From Hymenolepis diminuta (taxonomy: Eukaryota; Platyhelminthes; Cestoda; Cyclophyllidea; Hymenolepididae): DNA of 64,000 bases. Of this stretch, positions 1-13,800 are shown in pieces. The notes under the pieces were generated by a model that worked only from the letters and a program-made list of their open reading frames with translations, had not been told where the DNA came from and made no database searches. Within the stretch, counting starts at the first letter, position 1, and every line of letters starts with the position of its first letter. The stretch spans positions 1,893,003 through 1,957,002 of the forward strand of contig CAADRB010000013.1 in NCBI GenBank assembly GCA_900708905.1. The letters are read 5' to 3'. The position numbers and the translations under genes are program-made.

Positions 1-1349
1 ATTTTTTCCTCTAAAAGGTTTACTTGGCGAATTAAAACAATATTCAGAATTTTTTCTTAAATGTAGCGCTGACGTGAATTTGATATTTAAAGCAGCTGCA
101 AACCACATCACATTAGCTGTATTTAATATATAAATAACTATTTATTTATTTAAATTTGATCATTTATTTAATGAATCAACATATCAAAAAATATGTAACT
201 CTAATTACAATTTTCAACTGCACAAAAGATTTTTATTCAATTTGCGTTTCTGTAGAGATATCATTGATTTTCAACAGATAATCTTCAAGGATCATTTTCT
301 GAAAAACGCAGATCTACGAGAAATAAAGTATTTTCCATTCATTTATGCAAAATATAGTTACTATCTCATTTCAAAACCTACGATAACGGACCTGATCTAA
401 AGGTAAAATAAAATGAAAATAGAGCTAAGTAATGCTGATAATTATATATTAATTTCCTATTTTATTTCGATCATCCAATTGAAAATTACCAGACAATCAT
501 TTAAACAAATAATGATCGGGGAACAGATTCTAATTTTAATTGTAGAAAATGTCACGAAAAGCCACTTCTTTGCGTTAAAGTTTATATAAATTCTAATTTA
601 TTTATGGCAGGGCAAATAGTTTAAAAATACCTCATTTTAATACTCAACTTTGAAGTTAATACAGTAAATTCAGACTTTTAATTCATAAATTTTTAATAAA
701 TGTATTAAATAAATATATAATTATTTCCCCTTTAAGTAAAATAATAATAAAATATGTATGTTCGCTGTCGATGTTATTTGTAATTATCGTTGTTAATTGC
801 GCTACTGAGCATCGTAACTGCTTAAACCTATCAAATAAATAACCAATTACATATGAGGTCTAAAGTGATCCCCTAAAATGAAAATATTATTAATTAATTC
901 ATTTCTAAAACAAACAATTTTTATAATTTTAACGTAAGTGCAGTAAAAAAACTGAAGCAAACTAGAGGGAAAATTAAATTTATAATTTCTAATTGCTTGA
1001 ACTGAAAAAAATTTAGTTTTATTTTGTGAGTGAGGAAAACATGTTCACCCACTAGAGATTTTTAATCTTCACTCACTCTCCATCAAATATTGCAGTGATG
1101 CGAGCCAACTACGAACACAACGGGAATAATATGTTCAAACAATATATATATGTATAAATAACAATTCGGTGAATGGTTCAATCGTTTAGATCACTTCAGA
1201 CTGACTAGGTCACATGGCAGCCGGGAGGACCATTAAAACTAATTAAATTAACTGCTCATTCCTAGGCTTAATTTGTCTAGCCAGACTTTGATCAATTTTC
1301 AATAGTGAACGGCTATTCATCGCTTTGAAGTCATTTTCTCACTGTCTTC
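1..1349. other. AT-rich non-coding stretch
   Basis: No reading frame, splice-bounded exon, RNA gene or transposon signature could be recognised. The sequence is AT-rich with short A and T runs, like most of the window. Confidence 0.6.
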
Positions 1350-1354
1350 TTGCC

Positions 1355-1440
1355 TTTTTTGGCTATAAATGTATCTCAGCACAAAGATTTCATCCGTAAC
1401 TCACATCTACATAGACACGCTCTCTCTCTCTCTCGTTGTT
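1355..1440 (+). promoter_or_regulatory. Candidate core promoter: TATA box followed by CT repeat
   Basis: A TATAAAT motif lies at 1364-1370 in a less AT-rich patch. About 50 bases downstream is a pure CT run (1420-1434) and then a pyrimidine-rich tract. This could be a promoter with its 5' untranslated leader on the + strand. The short frame at 1350-1619 that crosses it looks non-coding and has no recognisable domain. No downstream exon was identified, so the target gene is unknown. Confidence 0.2.
1420..1434. repeat. (CT)n microsatellite
   Basis: About seven uninterrupted CT units. Confidence 0.9.
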
Positions 1441-1769
1441 TCTGGTCTGTTTCCAACAAAATCTGCTCTCTGTTGTCGTCTTTTACTTGCTGCTCTGTTT
1501 TTGTAGTAAAGATTAAGAGAAAACAGAACGTATTGCCTGCTAAAATGCTCAAGAGAACCAGATACCTTATCTGCTCCTCCTACTTTCTAAACTTTTCTAA
1601 GTCGAAAATTCCGAGATAAAAAAACCTGAAACACCTACTCAAAACGACATTAACTGACTTAGTTAATCAGGATAATTGCAGTTAAGTGCTTGCCATTACT
1701 GATAGAGCATTTTTTCCCTAAATTAAGATGTAATGGCAGTGGTGTAGGTCTGCTGAGCATTTGTTGTCA

Positions 1770-2729
1770 CAGGGTGGAAATAAGATATAATGTGGACAAT
1801 ATTTGCTCATGACAATGTTGCAACATTAACTTGGTAACATTTTTAGACGGTAATATCAGGTTTTAAATAATAAATCGTGAAAATCGTTCAAGTGGAATAA
1901 TGTCATCTCAATCTTACTTGGTTTAAAAGAGAATCGCTTTAGTTCCAATTGGATGCTTTACTAAAGCAGACATTCCAAAATGACGTCAGTATATTTGAAC
2001 TAACAACACTGAAAACCATCACTATTGGGGGGAACTTCGTGCGCATGTATAACGGTTGGAACTTCCATGGGATCCACCCACACATAACCACTTATCATTT
2101 CTTGGATTGACTTTGTGATCCTGATGAAAGCTGTTTTCGTGGGAGGAAAACCAAAGACACTCCTGTTCTTCCAGATGCTTCAATTTCCTGGAGAGTCATT
2201 TTGCACGCATCGAATCATTCTCTTGAGTTGTTTCGTTGACATGAACTGACTTCGCCTAAGAACGTATGAGATTTGTATCTGAGGTGTTGATGAACAACAT
2301 TTCTTATTGTTCCTTCAGAGGCTTGAAAGTCTTTGACAAGATATCGTGCGTTGACTCCTCAAGATTTCTGTTCATTAATGCTATGTCAATACACTCTTCT
2401 CAGAAACTCAGATGTTCCGAATGAGTGAGTTAGCAGAGGATTGACAATGCTGCCTTCCCTTTCTCGTGACCATTTCATCTCCATCGTCTTCATTCAGCCG
2501 CTCCTTTCCAACTTAGCAAAGGAAAGACCTGACGACTTTTAGAAATCTTGACACTTCTAAATTCCCGCGTTTCTCCTTCATAGACACCGTTACAGGGTGT
2601 CTTTTCATTTCATTATTTATAGAAGTATCCGCTGCGAGATCTTGTGATACAAAAAATAAATTAATTAGTACTATTGAGTTAGTTTAAATCACAAAAATAT
2701 GAATATTCTTAGATACCTCACGCACTCTT
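1770..2729 (-). mobile_element. Degenerate IS630/Tc1/mariner-group (DDxD type) transposon, copy 1
   Basis: This is a decayed DNA transposon read on the - strand. The 5' end (downwards from 2729) has AAGAGTGCGTGAGGTATC and is preceded by TA (2731-2730). The 3' end starts at 1770 with CAGGGTGGAAATAAGATA. Both resemble the ends of the copy at 30333-31533. The two copies also share nucleotide similarity through the subterminal region, for example around 2640-2700 and 31450-31510. At about 960 bp it is shorter than copy 2, and the part that would encode the C-terminal half of the transposase is largely missing, so it carries an internal deletion near 1800-1980. The TA expected beside 1770 reads CA, probably a later mutation. 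Confidence 0.75.
1985..2560 (-). pseudogene. Transposase pseudogene (N-terminal and early catalytic part), copy 1
   Basis: Translation of the - strand in shifting frames gives segments typical of IS630/Tc1/mariner-group transposases of the mosquito/nematode kind. They run from a helix-turn-helix part, through RYLVKDFQASEGTIRNVVHQ, to SHENSFHQDHKV and then NPRNDKWLC. The segment SHENSF sits where the family has its first catalytic Asp (normally S-D-E-K-x-F). Here that codon, at 2139-2141, is His. Several stops and frameshifts interrupt the frame and the C-terminal catalytic residues are missing. It cannot encode a working enzyme. Confidence 0.7.
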
Positions 2730-2731
2730 TA

Positions 2732-5700
2732 CATATGCATATATTGAACAGACTATTTATAGTCACCATTTTCAAATTAAATTAATTTAAGGTTTGTTTT
2801 AGAGAATTGATATCTTTTAAGCGCTTACATACTAAGAATGTCGAACTTTATATTGAATTTAATCTCTCCGTGGCTACTTTAAATAAATAAATAAATTTTA
2901 TATTATTTCACAATGCTATTTCTTTATAAATTTTTAAATATCACTTCTTAAAAAGTTTGTTCTAACGTGCTTTAACATGTAAGATATGTATTTTAAAATT
3001 GGAGGGTAAAGGCTCTAATGTCACCCAACACAAGTATTGTTGAATCATAAGTTAGGGGTAAAAATAATGAATATAGGCTGAGAAAATAAAAAAATTTAAT
3101 AAAATTTTGAATGTAAGTTCATTATTAACGCATAAAGAAAAAAATTTCTGTTTAATTTTATTATCGTTGTATTAAATAATACCTAGATAATTTGTTGGGG
3201 CGACTGTTTCTAAGATAAACAGAAATTATCTTTTCTTTCCTTTGCACTGGCCACATTCTTGTCATGACAAATCGAATGTTATTAACAAAAATCGCTGTAA
3301 GCTAATTTTCTATCCCTCATTTTTGTTTTATTATATTCCCGCTTCATACGCGGGAAGATTTAACCGTAGAGTTATTACTTTTCCTGCACTTTGACCTCTA
3401 AGGACAGGAGTTGTTAAGGTGACTCAAAGTATTAGTGATAACACTTATTAAATGAGAGTATGCTTTTTTATTATAAAATTATTGTTTAAATTTTAATAAA
3501 ATAGTGATAACGTAGATCAATAAAACAATAAATACAATTTTCCATATGTACTTAATGAATATTGTGAAATAATTGAAAATAAAGGACTCACTGAATGAGT
3601 GCAGATCTGAATGAACCTGGTAAACGTTAAGCAGAAGCTCATAAATTTTGAATTCACTTTTTATCAAATTCAGGCGGCTTTATCACTTATCACTTTGCTT
3701 CCTGGTACTTGCCTATTGAGTCATATCCCACGACTATTGTTGTCTCCCTCCTATTCATTGTAATTAATATTAGAGAAAGTTGAATAATTTATTGCTTAAC
3801 TGGTTTTTGAAAACCTAATTACTTGACCTCTCTAACCTGATTTTAGCCCTTTTCGTAAAAACTGTTCTCTATTAATTAATTTATTCGACTTCTGCTGTAA
3901 ATTGGTTCTTCCTTTCTATGAATGTTAAAAATTTTGCATTTAGCTTCGGAGATTTGAAATTCCAACAATAAAATTTGGTTTTAATATGTCATTTTTCATT
4001 CATTTTCAGATAATGTTGTATTTTTATCAACCTTACTCCCCTGTGGAACTTAAGAATGTTAAAGACCCCAACAAACGAAGTGGCTGATAAATATGCTCAG
4101 CTTTTTCCTTCCAGTTTAGGGAAAAATAGCGCTTTTTTCTTAATATTTATGAGTTATGAGAATTTTCTAAATTGGGTTATCGTTGTTTCACTAATGCAAA
4201 GTAATCAGATTTAATTTTCCCCCCTGTTGGCTTCGTTTTAACTTATTTATTAAAACAACAAGAACTGACGCCTTTTTGGTTTAAATTACATTGCCATTTA
4301 AATAATTAACAATTGTCCGGCAAATTTTTCGGATTTTTAGGACTTAAAAGTGTTTCTCTATCATACTTCTGGCTAATTTAATTTTTGTACCCAAATATGG
4401 GGTCCCTATTCAAGTGACCGACAATTAAAAAATTCATGCCTGTTTTGAGTTTATTGAGTATTTTTCAGAAATCATAAAACTATTTATTCATTATAAATTG
4501 AGTTTATTGTGTAATTAGAAGAATTTTTCGAACTCCTGCATTATTAAACATCGGCTAGCTGGGTGATAATGTATGAAGATCAAATGAGGTTCACTAGAAA
4601 AGTCCAATAGTTATATTAAAACATATTAAATATGATTTTAAATTTAAATATTTTTTTATATCCAACAGCATAATTCAGAGGGGTAATGAAATTTCTTTAC
4701 TTTTAAGAAGAGCTTGCACCTTGTGAGCTTTCAAGTTACCAGAACAAAATTAATCGCAGTGCAAACAAGTTGGAAGTACGTACTGTGGTTACACCTTACC
4801 GCCGTTTATGATCCCTTTTTAGGGTTTGCTGAAATCAAGATATAATACCAAGTTCCAGGCTAATGGTAAAGATTAAAATTCCGATAGTACCAATGATTCA
4901 CGACCATCGGGGCAAATCTGTAATCCCACACCCTTCTGTTATGGTTTGTTTAATCCTGTGCTGTTTATATTTTTACTTTTTTGATTAAATTTTTGGTAAT
5001 TATTTTGTATGAAAAAAGTTATTTTGACATTTTTATGAACTTGCTGTCTATTAGGCAAACTTATTTTAATTCATTACGACAGAATCCATGACGATTGGTC
5101 AAAAGTTATGGAATTTCATTTTTTTAAAAAAAAATTGTCATTAAATCAAAACTTTTTTTCAATAGATAATATTGTGAATCAAATAAATTATTTCACTTAA
5201 AGCAATAAAATTTGTAAAGGAAAATAAAAATAATTCAATTCCTATACTATTTTCCCTGATTGAAGGCATCATTACAGGCCAAAATATATTTTTCTTAATC
5301 ACATAATTCTGTCATTAATAAAGTATTTTTCAAATTTTATAATCTTTTGGAGTAAAAATTGTTTAGATTTCTAAAATTTTCAACCGTTTCAGTTCAATTT
5401 GTTATATTTATCAGATAAATCAAATTGTAAACTGTTTTTTTTTCCCTCGAATGTTAACAACAAATACTCGGACTTTATCTAAAGTGTGGATACGAGTTAG
5501 ATAATAATATGCATAAACTTCAAATTCTATTTCATAGAATATGAAGTTTTTCCGGGCAATATAGTTGCCCTTTCAACTACACCACCTGTGAAGTGAAGCG
5601 CATAGTTTCAGAGGTCGCTTCCATTGAAACGATTTCTTTGTTAACCAGCTCTTTGAAAGTACACATTCGCCAGAACCAAAGTGAATAAAGAGGTCAATTT

Positions 5701-7319
5701 CTTGATTGCACACATTTTAGTCGAGGAGAATATTTTAAAACAGGGTTCGTTAAGTACTCAGCACCAAATTTGATAAATTCTTCCACGACCCCCAATTATT
5801 TCCCTCCACAACTCAACGTGGAGGTAGAATTTACTACGAAATTTTATTTTCATCTCAATTCAAAATGATTAGGGTGTATATTAAAATTGAAATTTGTTTA
5901 AAATACTTTGTTTAAAACCTTCCAAAATTAAAATTATTTTAGCCTCCTAATTTTGCTACTTATTCAAAAAAATATATTTAGTGACGCCGTTTTTTTACAG
6001 ACACTGTAGATACTACCACTGATTTCCCAGTGGTCTTGGAAATGGAATTTTCCAATTCTTTCTGCAAACATCAGTCAAAACAGACTGGTTAACCGTTCAT
6101 CCTCTTTTACGATTAAATTTTGACCGTTCCTTTTCTCCCAAGTAGGGATAACAATAGCTAAGTAGGCCAGTTAGACGTCCGGTTAAGTCATATGATGGGG
6201 CTGTAGATGGTTTGCCCATAACTTCTACTACTGCCAATCGAAAACGACTTTGCTCTGTTAGAAACAGTCCGGTGAGCTCTCACTCAAATGTAGATGGATC
6301 AAAATACGATTAATGAAATTATTAAAACTTTTATGGATATAATTAGATTTTTATGGGTAATTAGTCTGTAATTTAATAAATAATGACTGTGTATAATGGA
6401 CTATATCCTATTTACTCATATTTAAAATCATTTAAAATGACGACAATGATTTTTTATGTAATTGCAGATTTATTATCCTAAAAATGACTTTTTTCATGAA
6501 TTTAAAGATTTTGAGTCTTCGATTTGTGTTGTTTCAATTGATTTGTATGTATGTACCTCTTATATTGTTACATATAAGGAAATAATATTTTCCCCAAAAG
6601 AATTCCTATATGCAAGAATATTTTCTTTCCACCTTCTAATTCCCTTCTATTCGAATGAATTTATTTACATGACGGTTATAAATGGCGCAGAAGATAAATT
6701 GACCTATCGAAACAAAAACGTGCGTCTTGTGTTGATACAGCGATTTGGGTCGTTTTGTATTGTGGTGTTGTCGGGTCGTGTTCGTAACTAGTGCAATGTC
6801 TCGGGGAATCTCAGAGTCGATTACGGTATCCTACAAAGAAGGGTAGATTATGGCATATATACACCATAATACTATGAGAAAATAGTTAAAAGATATATTC
6901 ACATTATGTGTTCACATTTAGTAAACTCTTCTCTGTAAACGAATTCATTGGCCACTGAAGAGGAAACGAATTGAAGTATCAGATTGATTATCATCGCTAA
7001 ACCATCGGTCAATCATCACTGGAAATCGCTCTTAGGTATTCGATTCAGAATTATTAATTCTTGCATTGCTGCGAGTTATAATTAAAAAATATGGCAGAAA
7101 TTTCCAGTTCCAGCTCTCATTTTTCATTCCGTAGAATGACATTAGAGTCACCCTGCTTTCATGTTTCGGCGCTTTTTTTATTTTACTTTGAGGTGATTTG
7201 TCGTGATTTTTTTACAGGAACAGTTATCCTAACTTTTTAATCGAGCAAATATCCTGCTTTATTATTTTAAAATTAGCAATTGAATATGTTAAATTGAATT
7301 GTGAGGGCTATTGGAGTGA
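2732..7319. other. AT-rich non-coding stretch
   Basis: No gene or transposon was recognised. There is an (AAAT)n run at about 2880-2895. A 109-codon open frame without an ATG start (6462-6791, +) follows an acceptor-like pyrimidine/CAG, but has no recognisable domain and no matching donor or partner exon, so it is not called. Confidence 0.5.
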
Positions 7320-7800
7320 GATAACAACCAACGATTTGCAGCTAACAAATTACGACAACCAATTCGTAGCTGTTTGAGTAAGAGCTAACAACAATTGTGA
7401 AACAGAGCACCAAGAGTTGAGTAAACCAAAAGCGTATTCAAGGAAGTCACAACGAGTAACAGAGAGAGAGAGCAGCGTGCTGAGGAAGAGGGGAGATGAA
7501 CAGGATCTGTCGGAGTCCGCACTGACCAGTGTGTGTTGCTGCTGTCTGGAAAACAAGGGTAGCTTTATATGAGTCACTTGGGTAAGGCCACGCCCGAGCA
7601 TGAGCGCAGACGTGCCTTTTTACGTGAAGCGAGGCGGTTACAGAAAAGAGGGCAACTCGACGGACGTGTCTAGACATGTCAGACAGACGGGGATTATGCG
7701 TCATAGGGACATAAATGAGGTCACTCCAACTTCCTGGGCGTATTGTCGAGGTATTGTCGTGGAGAATGCGAATAGAAGGTAATTCTGGAAAATGCATAGA
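7320..7800. promoter_or_regulatory. GC-richer promoter-like island
   Basis: Base composition changes abruptly from the AT-rich surroundings. On the - strand a CATATAAAGC motif (TATAAA, 7569-7564) is followed about 45 bases on by an initiator-like TCAGT (7525-7521) and a CT-rich leader (GA run at 7461-7472 on the + strand). The island also holds a consensus AP-1 site TGAGTCA (7570-7576), a CCACGCCC box just downstream (about 7588-7596), and a GTCTAGAC palindrome near 7669-7676. Overlapping open frames in both strands are probably by-products of composition. The leftward (-) reading is the more promoter-like, but no coding exon was identified for it. Confidence 0.3.
7461..7472. repeat. (AG)n microsatellite
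   Basis: Six uninterrupted AG units within the promoter-like island. Confidence 0.85.
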
Positions 7801-10800
7801 GAGTTATCCTTCAGAGACATACAAAATGGAATGGGCTTATTTCAACATTGCATCTTAGATACGTTATTGCTGCATATAATTATTAATAACGTAATAAAAA
7901 ATCCTTAATTTATTAATCCTTTTCTTGGAATCAATATTTACAGCAATCTTTTGTATATTGTAATTTGATTACTTACTATCGGTGACTATTATTTTTTACA
8001 AGATATGAAATTATTGAGCAAATGATATAAATATAAAAGTAAAAGAAAAATGCTTTACAAATTCTAATTAATTATTTTAATAAGGGGCATTTGTTTTTAA
8101 ATTTAATATCAAAAACATTTGAATTGTTGGAAAATATGGTGGATCGATTGGTTCCACGGAGTTTACTTTTAATTAACGCTCCTTAGAGGACAATACTACT
8201 TACAAAAATTAGCCTTCTCATAAGCAACTTCTTTTTTTAAATCCGGTGGGGGTTTAGCTTTGCAACATTAAGACAATTTTTATTTTTGCACCTTTGATAT
8301 TTAATTTAATTATTGCTGATAAATTTTGTTTATTTTGTTGCCGATCATTACTCGATTGCTTTTAAGTTCATTGACTAATGTTTCCATTTCATGCTCTTCT
8401 GCAATTAAATCTCAATTGCAGATTTCTACTTTCTGGAAAAGAGAGTCATGAAATAGTAAAAATTTATAGATAACCTATTCGGTAGCCATAAAATTCAATT
8501 AAATACAATATTGCTTTATAGCTGAGGTAAATATATTACTTCTGAAATGCTCCTGAAGTGGTTAATGGTCCTGTTCGGCATCGGTTTTTATATATAAATT
8601 AATTTATGAAGAAACCCTTTTCGCAAACGATATGCAATTTAAAAACTTTTTCAGGTGAACATAAAAATCTCTTTGTTCTTAAAAATCCAGTGGTGGAATA
8701 TTTACTTTTTATATTCTATGCATAAACATTCCATAGGAAATAAACAAGCGTTGTAGTATTTTCAAAATATTATCTTAATATGTTTGTACGACGTCTTAGG
8801 TAAAGCCGAATGCAAAATAGAAAAACAAAGTACATTTTTTTTCTTCATACTTTTGAAAATAAGGCTGTAAGATTGTGCAGTTTATGAGGTCTCAACATTC
8901 TTTTAAAAAGTTTTAAACTGACTTGAAAAGAGCAAATGCTTGCAACAATTTTAACTTTTATTACTTAAATTATTTATACATAAAGCATTATTTAATGTGA
9001 GTTATTAAAATTTAAAACAGGAGGCAAATTATATTTTTATTCCCTACGGTTAATTTAAACAAAGGATTATGAATAAAATTTATTTCCAACTACTGATAAG
9101 GGTCAGTGGAGTTGATCGTCATGTCAGAAAACGTTGACGTTGAGTGAGAAATTCTAGTTTCGATGATGCGAAAAATTATTTCGTTTAGAAAATGTTGGAA
9201 CTAATGTGTTATCAGTTAATTGTAAAGGCCTTCCGTCTCGGTATTCAACTTGTACTCTCACCATCGGCCGTTACTCGGGCCGATTCCATTTCATTTTTGT
9301 TCCGATAAATATTTTAACTGAAATTTATACTTTTAATTGTAAAATATTCATGTTGTAATTGATTGACACAGTATCATATTTATAAATTATGTTGCTTAAT
9401 AGTTACCAGCCCTGATTTACTATTCTGCTTATTGCGAGGGAGATTTTGGTCCTAATTCGCCATGGGAAATTACATATTCGAATGAGTTTTTCTTATTCCT
9501 GCTAAATATGCCAGAGGAATATTCCGGTAATCAGACTTTATGAATGTTAACTGTTCGCCAGAATGTGGAAAAATAATTGGCCAGTATCTGTCCATCAAAA
9601 TTTTTATGGCAGAGAAATTGAAGATTTTCTTGAAGGCAATTCCCTCGGATTGGAGGAATGATTTCATAATTTAATAAATCGAGTCTATTGAAATAAAGAA
9701 AATGCAGGTTCTCCTGCGTACATGGTGATGAATTAGAGATTGTGTAATAATTTTATTGCAAACATAATTGAAATATTATCATTCCAACTAGGGAGATTGG
9801 GAGTCAAGATGGAAGTTTTTTTAATTTTCTCTGGGTTGATCTTTGTACTCTTTTGTTACTTTAGTTAATAAACGGATTCCTCTCGTTTTTATTTAATAAA
9901 TTAATAAGACACTGATAAATTTTATTCTATTTTTAGAATTTATTAGGGTTTAACGAGGTGGTCCAGATATCTCTTCTGATTTTTAATTTTATTTCTCAAG
10001 GGCTTTTCACTATGAATTAGCCAGATCTTTCCACGCGGTTCGTCAACAAAGTCTGTCCATTTGTGACAAATGATTAAGTGGTCGAACCAGCGCTTAACTA
10101 TTCTTTAATCGTTGAGTCAGTATATCTTGAATGATTGAATGCTTGCCGTTGTCTGACCCAACTTCTTTATTTTTAATCCTAAAGTGTGTAGACCCTCTCC
10201 ATCAATCAACATAACATGTTCCATCTCTTACACCTGCCTTCCGCTGCACTCATGGCAACTGCAAGCTTATACAGACCAATTTATTTCTATAGGTTTCCTT
10301 CATTATCGAGTAGACTGCTATCAATAAAAGGTACAATCTGTAGAATATCTGGAGTCAAATATCACTTGACCTATTGAATTACATCGAACTTATCTCATTG
10401 TCAAACAAAAAATTTGAATTATTCCCACAAAATTTGATAAAGAAATTAAATATTTGTTAAAAATTTATATCAAAGTTATTTAAGCATATAGATTTTGCGT
10501 TTGATACCTATGTAACTAAAATTAACACGCAATTCCGGCAATAAGAGGGAAGAGTAAGTCATTGAAATTGGCTTGAAAATTGGATACTAAAATGGGTTGT
10601 ATTTTTTCTTTTTTGATTCTGTTGGCAAACGCTTACAATAAACTAAAATATTATAAAATATACAAATTAATTTTGTGGAATTTTTTGAAATAAATTAAAA
10701 ATATACAAAATTTGCTCTCCAGAAATATTTCACATAATGCTATATATAACCATACATTAATGGGTACGATTATCTGTCCTTCCAAGAACATATTTAACTT

Positions 10801-13800
10801 CATATGTGGTGTCGGAGAAGAAATATTTAAAAAAATAAAATGAAGAAAATTTGATTAATATATTACAATAAATCTAAGTTAATATGTTATCACATTTGAT
10901 GATCTCTCTAAAGAGTCCTGTAAATTGAATTTACTCGTTTCAAGTGTTACTAGTAGGAAAGACTGCTCTTATCGCCTTTCCTTTTTATTTAAATTTAAAA
11001 TTATGATAAAATTTAATCACGAAAACCCTGATAAGTGTGGTGTATAAATTATATCATTAGATACTCGAAGAAGTAAATTTCCATGGAATTGAATAATAAG
11101 ATCTTTGAATAATTAATTTAATTAAATATGCAATTATCCGGTTGGCTGATTCAACCATTACAAAAATGGAGGTGAAAATATGATAAACCCGGAATATTTG
11201 AGGTAATTCATTATAAAATATTCAATATTTTTATGATTTTATTTCTTATTTATTTTATTTTCGATCATTTAGAACTCTGTTTGTCACGTCAGTCAATGAA
11301 AGTTTATTTTCAGATATTCTGCCAGAGTCACGAATCCATTTAAATGAAAAATCAAATCCTTCAGGAGTTGAATCTCATTTAAACATTTTCACTTTTGTAT
11401 TGTATTTATCTGTTCAATTAAAACAACTGATTCTTTCTAAACTGTCGCACAAAATTGATGGAGAAGATGTTTTCTGATAAGTTGCCAAAGATATTTTTAA
11501 GTAAACGTGACTGACGTTGAAAAATTTATCAAAATAATTATTTCAGAATGTACAACAATTCCGTCTTACTCCCGACATTTACTGCCACTTTTTGTCAAGT
11601 TAATTAATCGTCATTCAAGAAAAATGAATGACTTAGTTGCTGCTTTTTCCGGCCATCATTATTCAAAGTAATTCATGATAGAGTTTTCAACCGTTGCTTA
11701 ATTTTCATTACTTATAATGACAACAATAAGATTATTTATGCCAAAATAATATTCAAATCAACCCTCCCTGTGCTTGGCAATTAAGTGATAAATGAGCATT
11801 TATAAAATTAATTGAATTTTTTTCAAAATGATGACTGAAAAATTCGGAATTCAGCTTTGAAGTCAAAGCGATTTCTACCAAAAAAATATGTTAAAATTTT
11901 TTTCTCATTCCTAAAGTTTCTCATTTTTTATCTTATAAAAACCCTGATACACGATCGTATGTATAATTAAAATCAAAGGAGTTAATTAAATTTAATTTAC
12001 GATTTGATTAAAAAAATATATATTCAATCAGAAAATTATTAGATTACAGTTGAAATAAACAAAATTTGGTGCCGAAATGTTAATGCACTTGTTTTGCTGC
12101 ATTAATATTAATAGAACGTCATTATTAATTAATGATTCAATGAAACTCGGCTCTTTCAATCAAAACCTCTTTTGCAATCAAGTGGTAGGCAGATTAATAG
12201 CGGAATTAGAATAAAAGGAATAAATTTTTCTGATTTTTAACTTGTGAAACAAAATTGAATAGTTTGGTCAAAAGAAGTTCCTTTATAATCTGAGAAATTG
12301 TCATTAAAATTTGATCTCCGAGTGTAAGAAACTTAGCGTAAATATTTTGCAAATCGAGGAGAAATGTCAAATAGAGACCCTTATAATATCCTTGACTTTA
12401 TTCTTTATTATGACAATCACCCTATGGCGTCGTATTCGACATTTTAATAGTAACTCCATCGAATTTTTTGCCTAAAAATGTATATATTTCTGCGTGAGTA
12501 CTCAACAGCACCCACTTATTCTTAGCAATCGAAAAAAGATCTCAGATAGTCATTCCATAAGATATGCTTTCTTCTGAAGTACCTCGAGAGCTCATTTTCT
12601 CTAAATTTAATGATAAGGGTTGAGCAGTCAGTTATTAAAATGCGTTTTTCTGGACCGCCTCAATTTTCTACAGCCAAAATAGGGGATCGAATGCGCCTTT
12701 TAGCAAGCATTAATTGCCAAGGGATACCGGATGTGATCATTGTAGAAATAAAATGACAAGCACATTAAGATCACATTATATGGCCGAGTTAGCTTGGAGT
12801 TAGCATTAGTAATTAATAATATTAATTGAGATCCACTTTCAAGTCCCTATTTGTCTAAATTTTGCTTTTTTGCATAGTTTAGTTTTATATAAATAAGTTA
12901 GTTCAACTTCAAATGAATTGATAAGCAAATTACACCTCTCAACTTGACTAAAATTTTGACCAATCAAACTTCAAAGGTAGGAATTTTGTCAACACATAAT
13001 GCTTCAATTTTTATCTACAAATATGGATGGAGCATTCTAGAAAAATTTATCTGGTGTATTAAACAAAAAATAAGATGTTTAATTAAACTGAGAATTGTAT
13101 AAAAAGTTGGTTTATGTCATCAAATCTTTGCAAAGAGATGTCCGATGAGATTGTGCTGGTGAATCAAACTTCACAACCTCCAATGTGGTCTTTCAACAGA
13201 TAACCTTTTTTGATCGATAGGACAACACTTTAAAATGAAAGTTTTTAGCTTTAATTTGCAAAATGCCACAGTTATTACTAAAATAAAATAAATTTAATGA
13301 AATTAAATTAAAAATAAGAATATTGTGCAACGTTTTTGCATCTCAGAATAAAATGTGGTTTCACAGATTCTTGTACTTATGTTACAACCATTAGCTCTTT
13401 TAAAATTTGATTCCTTTCCAGTGCTCCTTGCTCAATAGCAATAATTGCGAAAATTATAAAAATTCTTCCCTAAACTGTAGGGAATATTTAAAATAAATTG
13501 AGAGAAAAGAATTCAAAGTTTTTTAAAGTTAGGAAAAATGGATGCCCAAACATAGTGCCGAATTAACTCGATTAGAGGGCTTACCAACTCCAGATAATTT
13601 CCTCACCAAAATAACAATTTACCACTCCATTTTCTACATAATTTTGCCTTTTTTAAAAATTTTATAAAATTTCGTAATTGCTAGAAGCCACTAGTTGTTT
13701 GGCGAAAAAAATGATGGAAAATATGTAAACGTTTAGTTGTGAGAAAATAGTCGCATTAAATCACCTTCCGAGAGTCACCTTTTTGGAACATCGACTGATT

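Noticed and set aside
1981..1988. Perfect cAMP-response-like palindrome TGACGTCA
   Set aside because: It lies inside the transposase remnant of copy 1, where it is more simply explained as former coding sequence.
6462..6791. 109-codon open frame preceded by an acceptor-like CAG
   Set aside because: It has no ATG, no recognisable domain, no donor at its end, and composition typical of AT-rich non-coding DNA.
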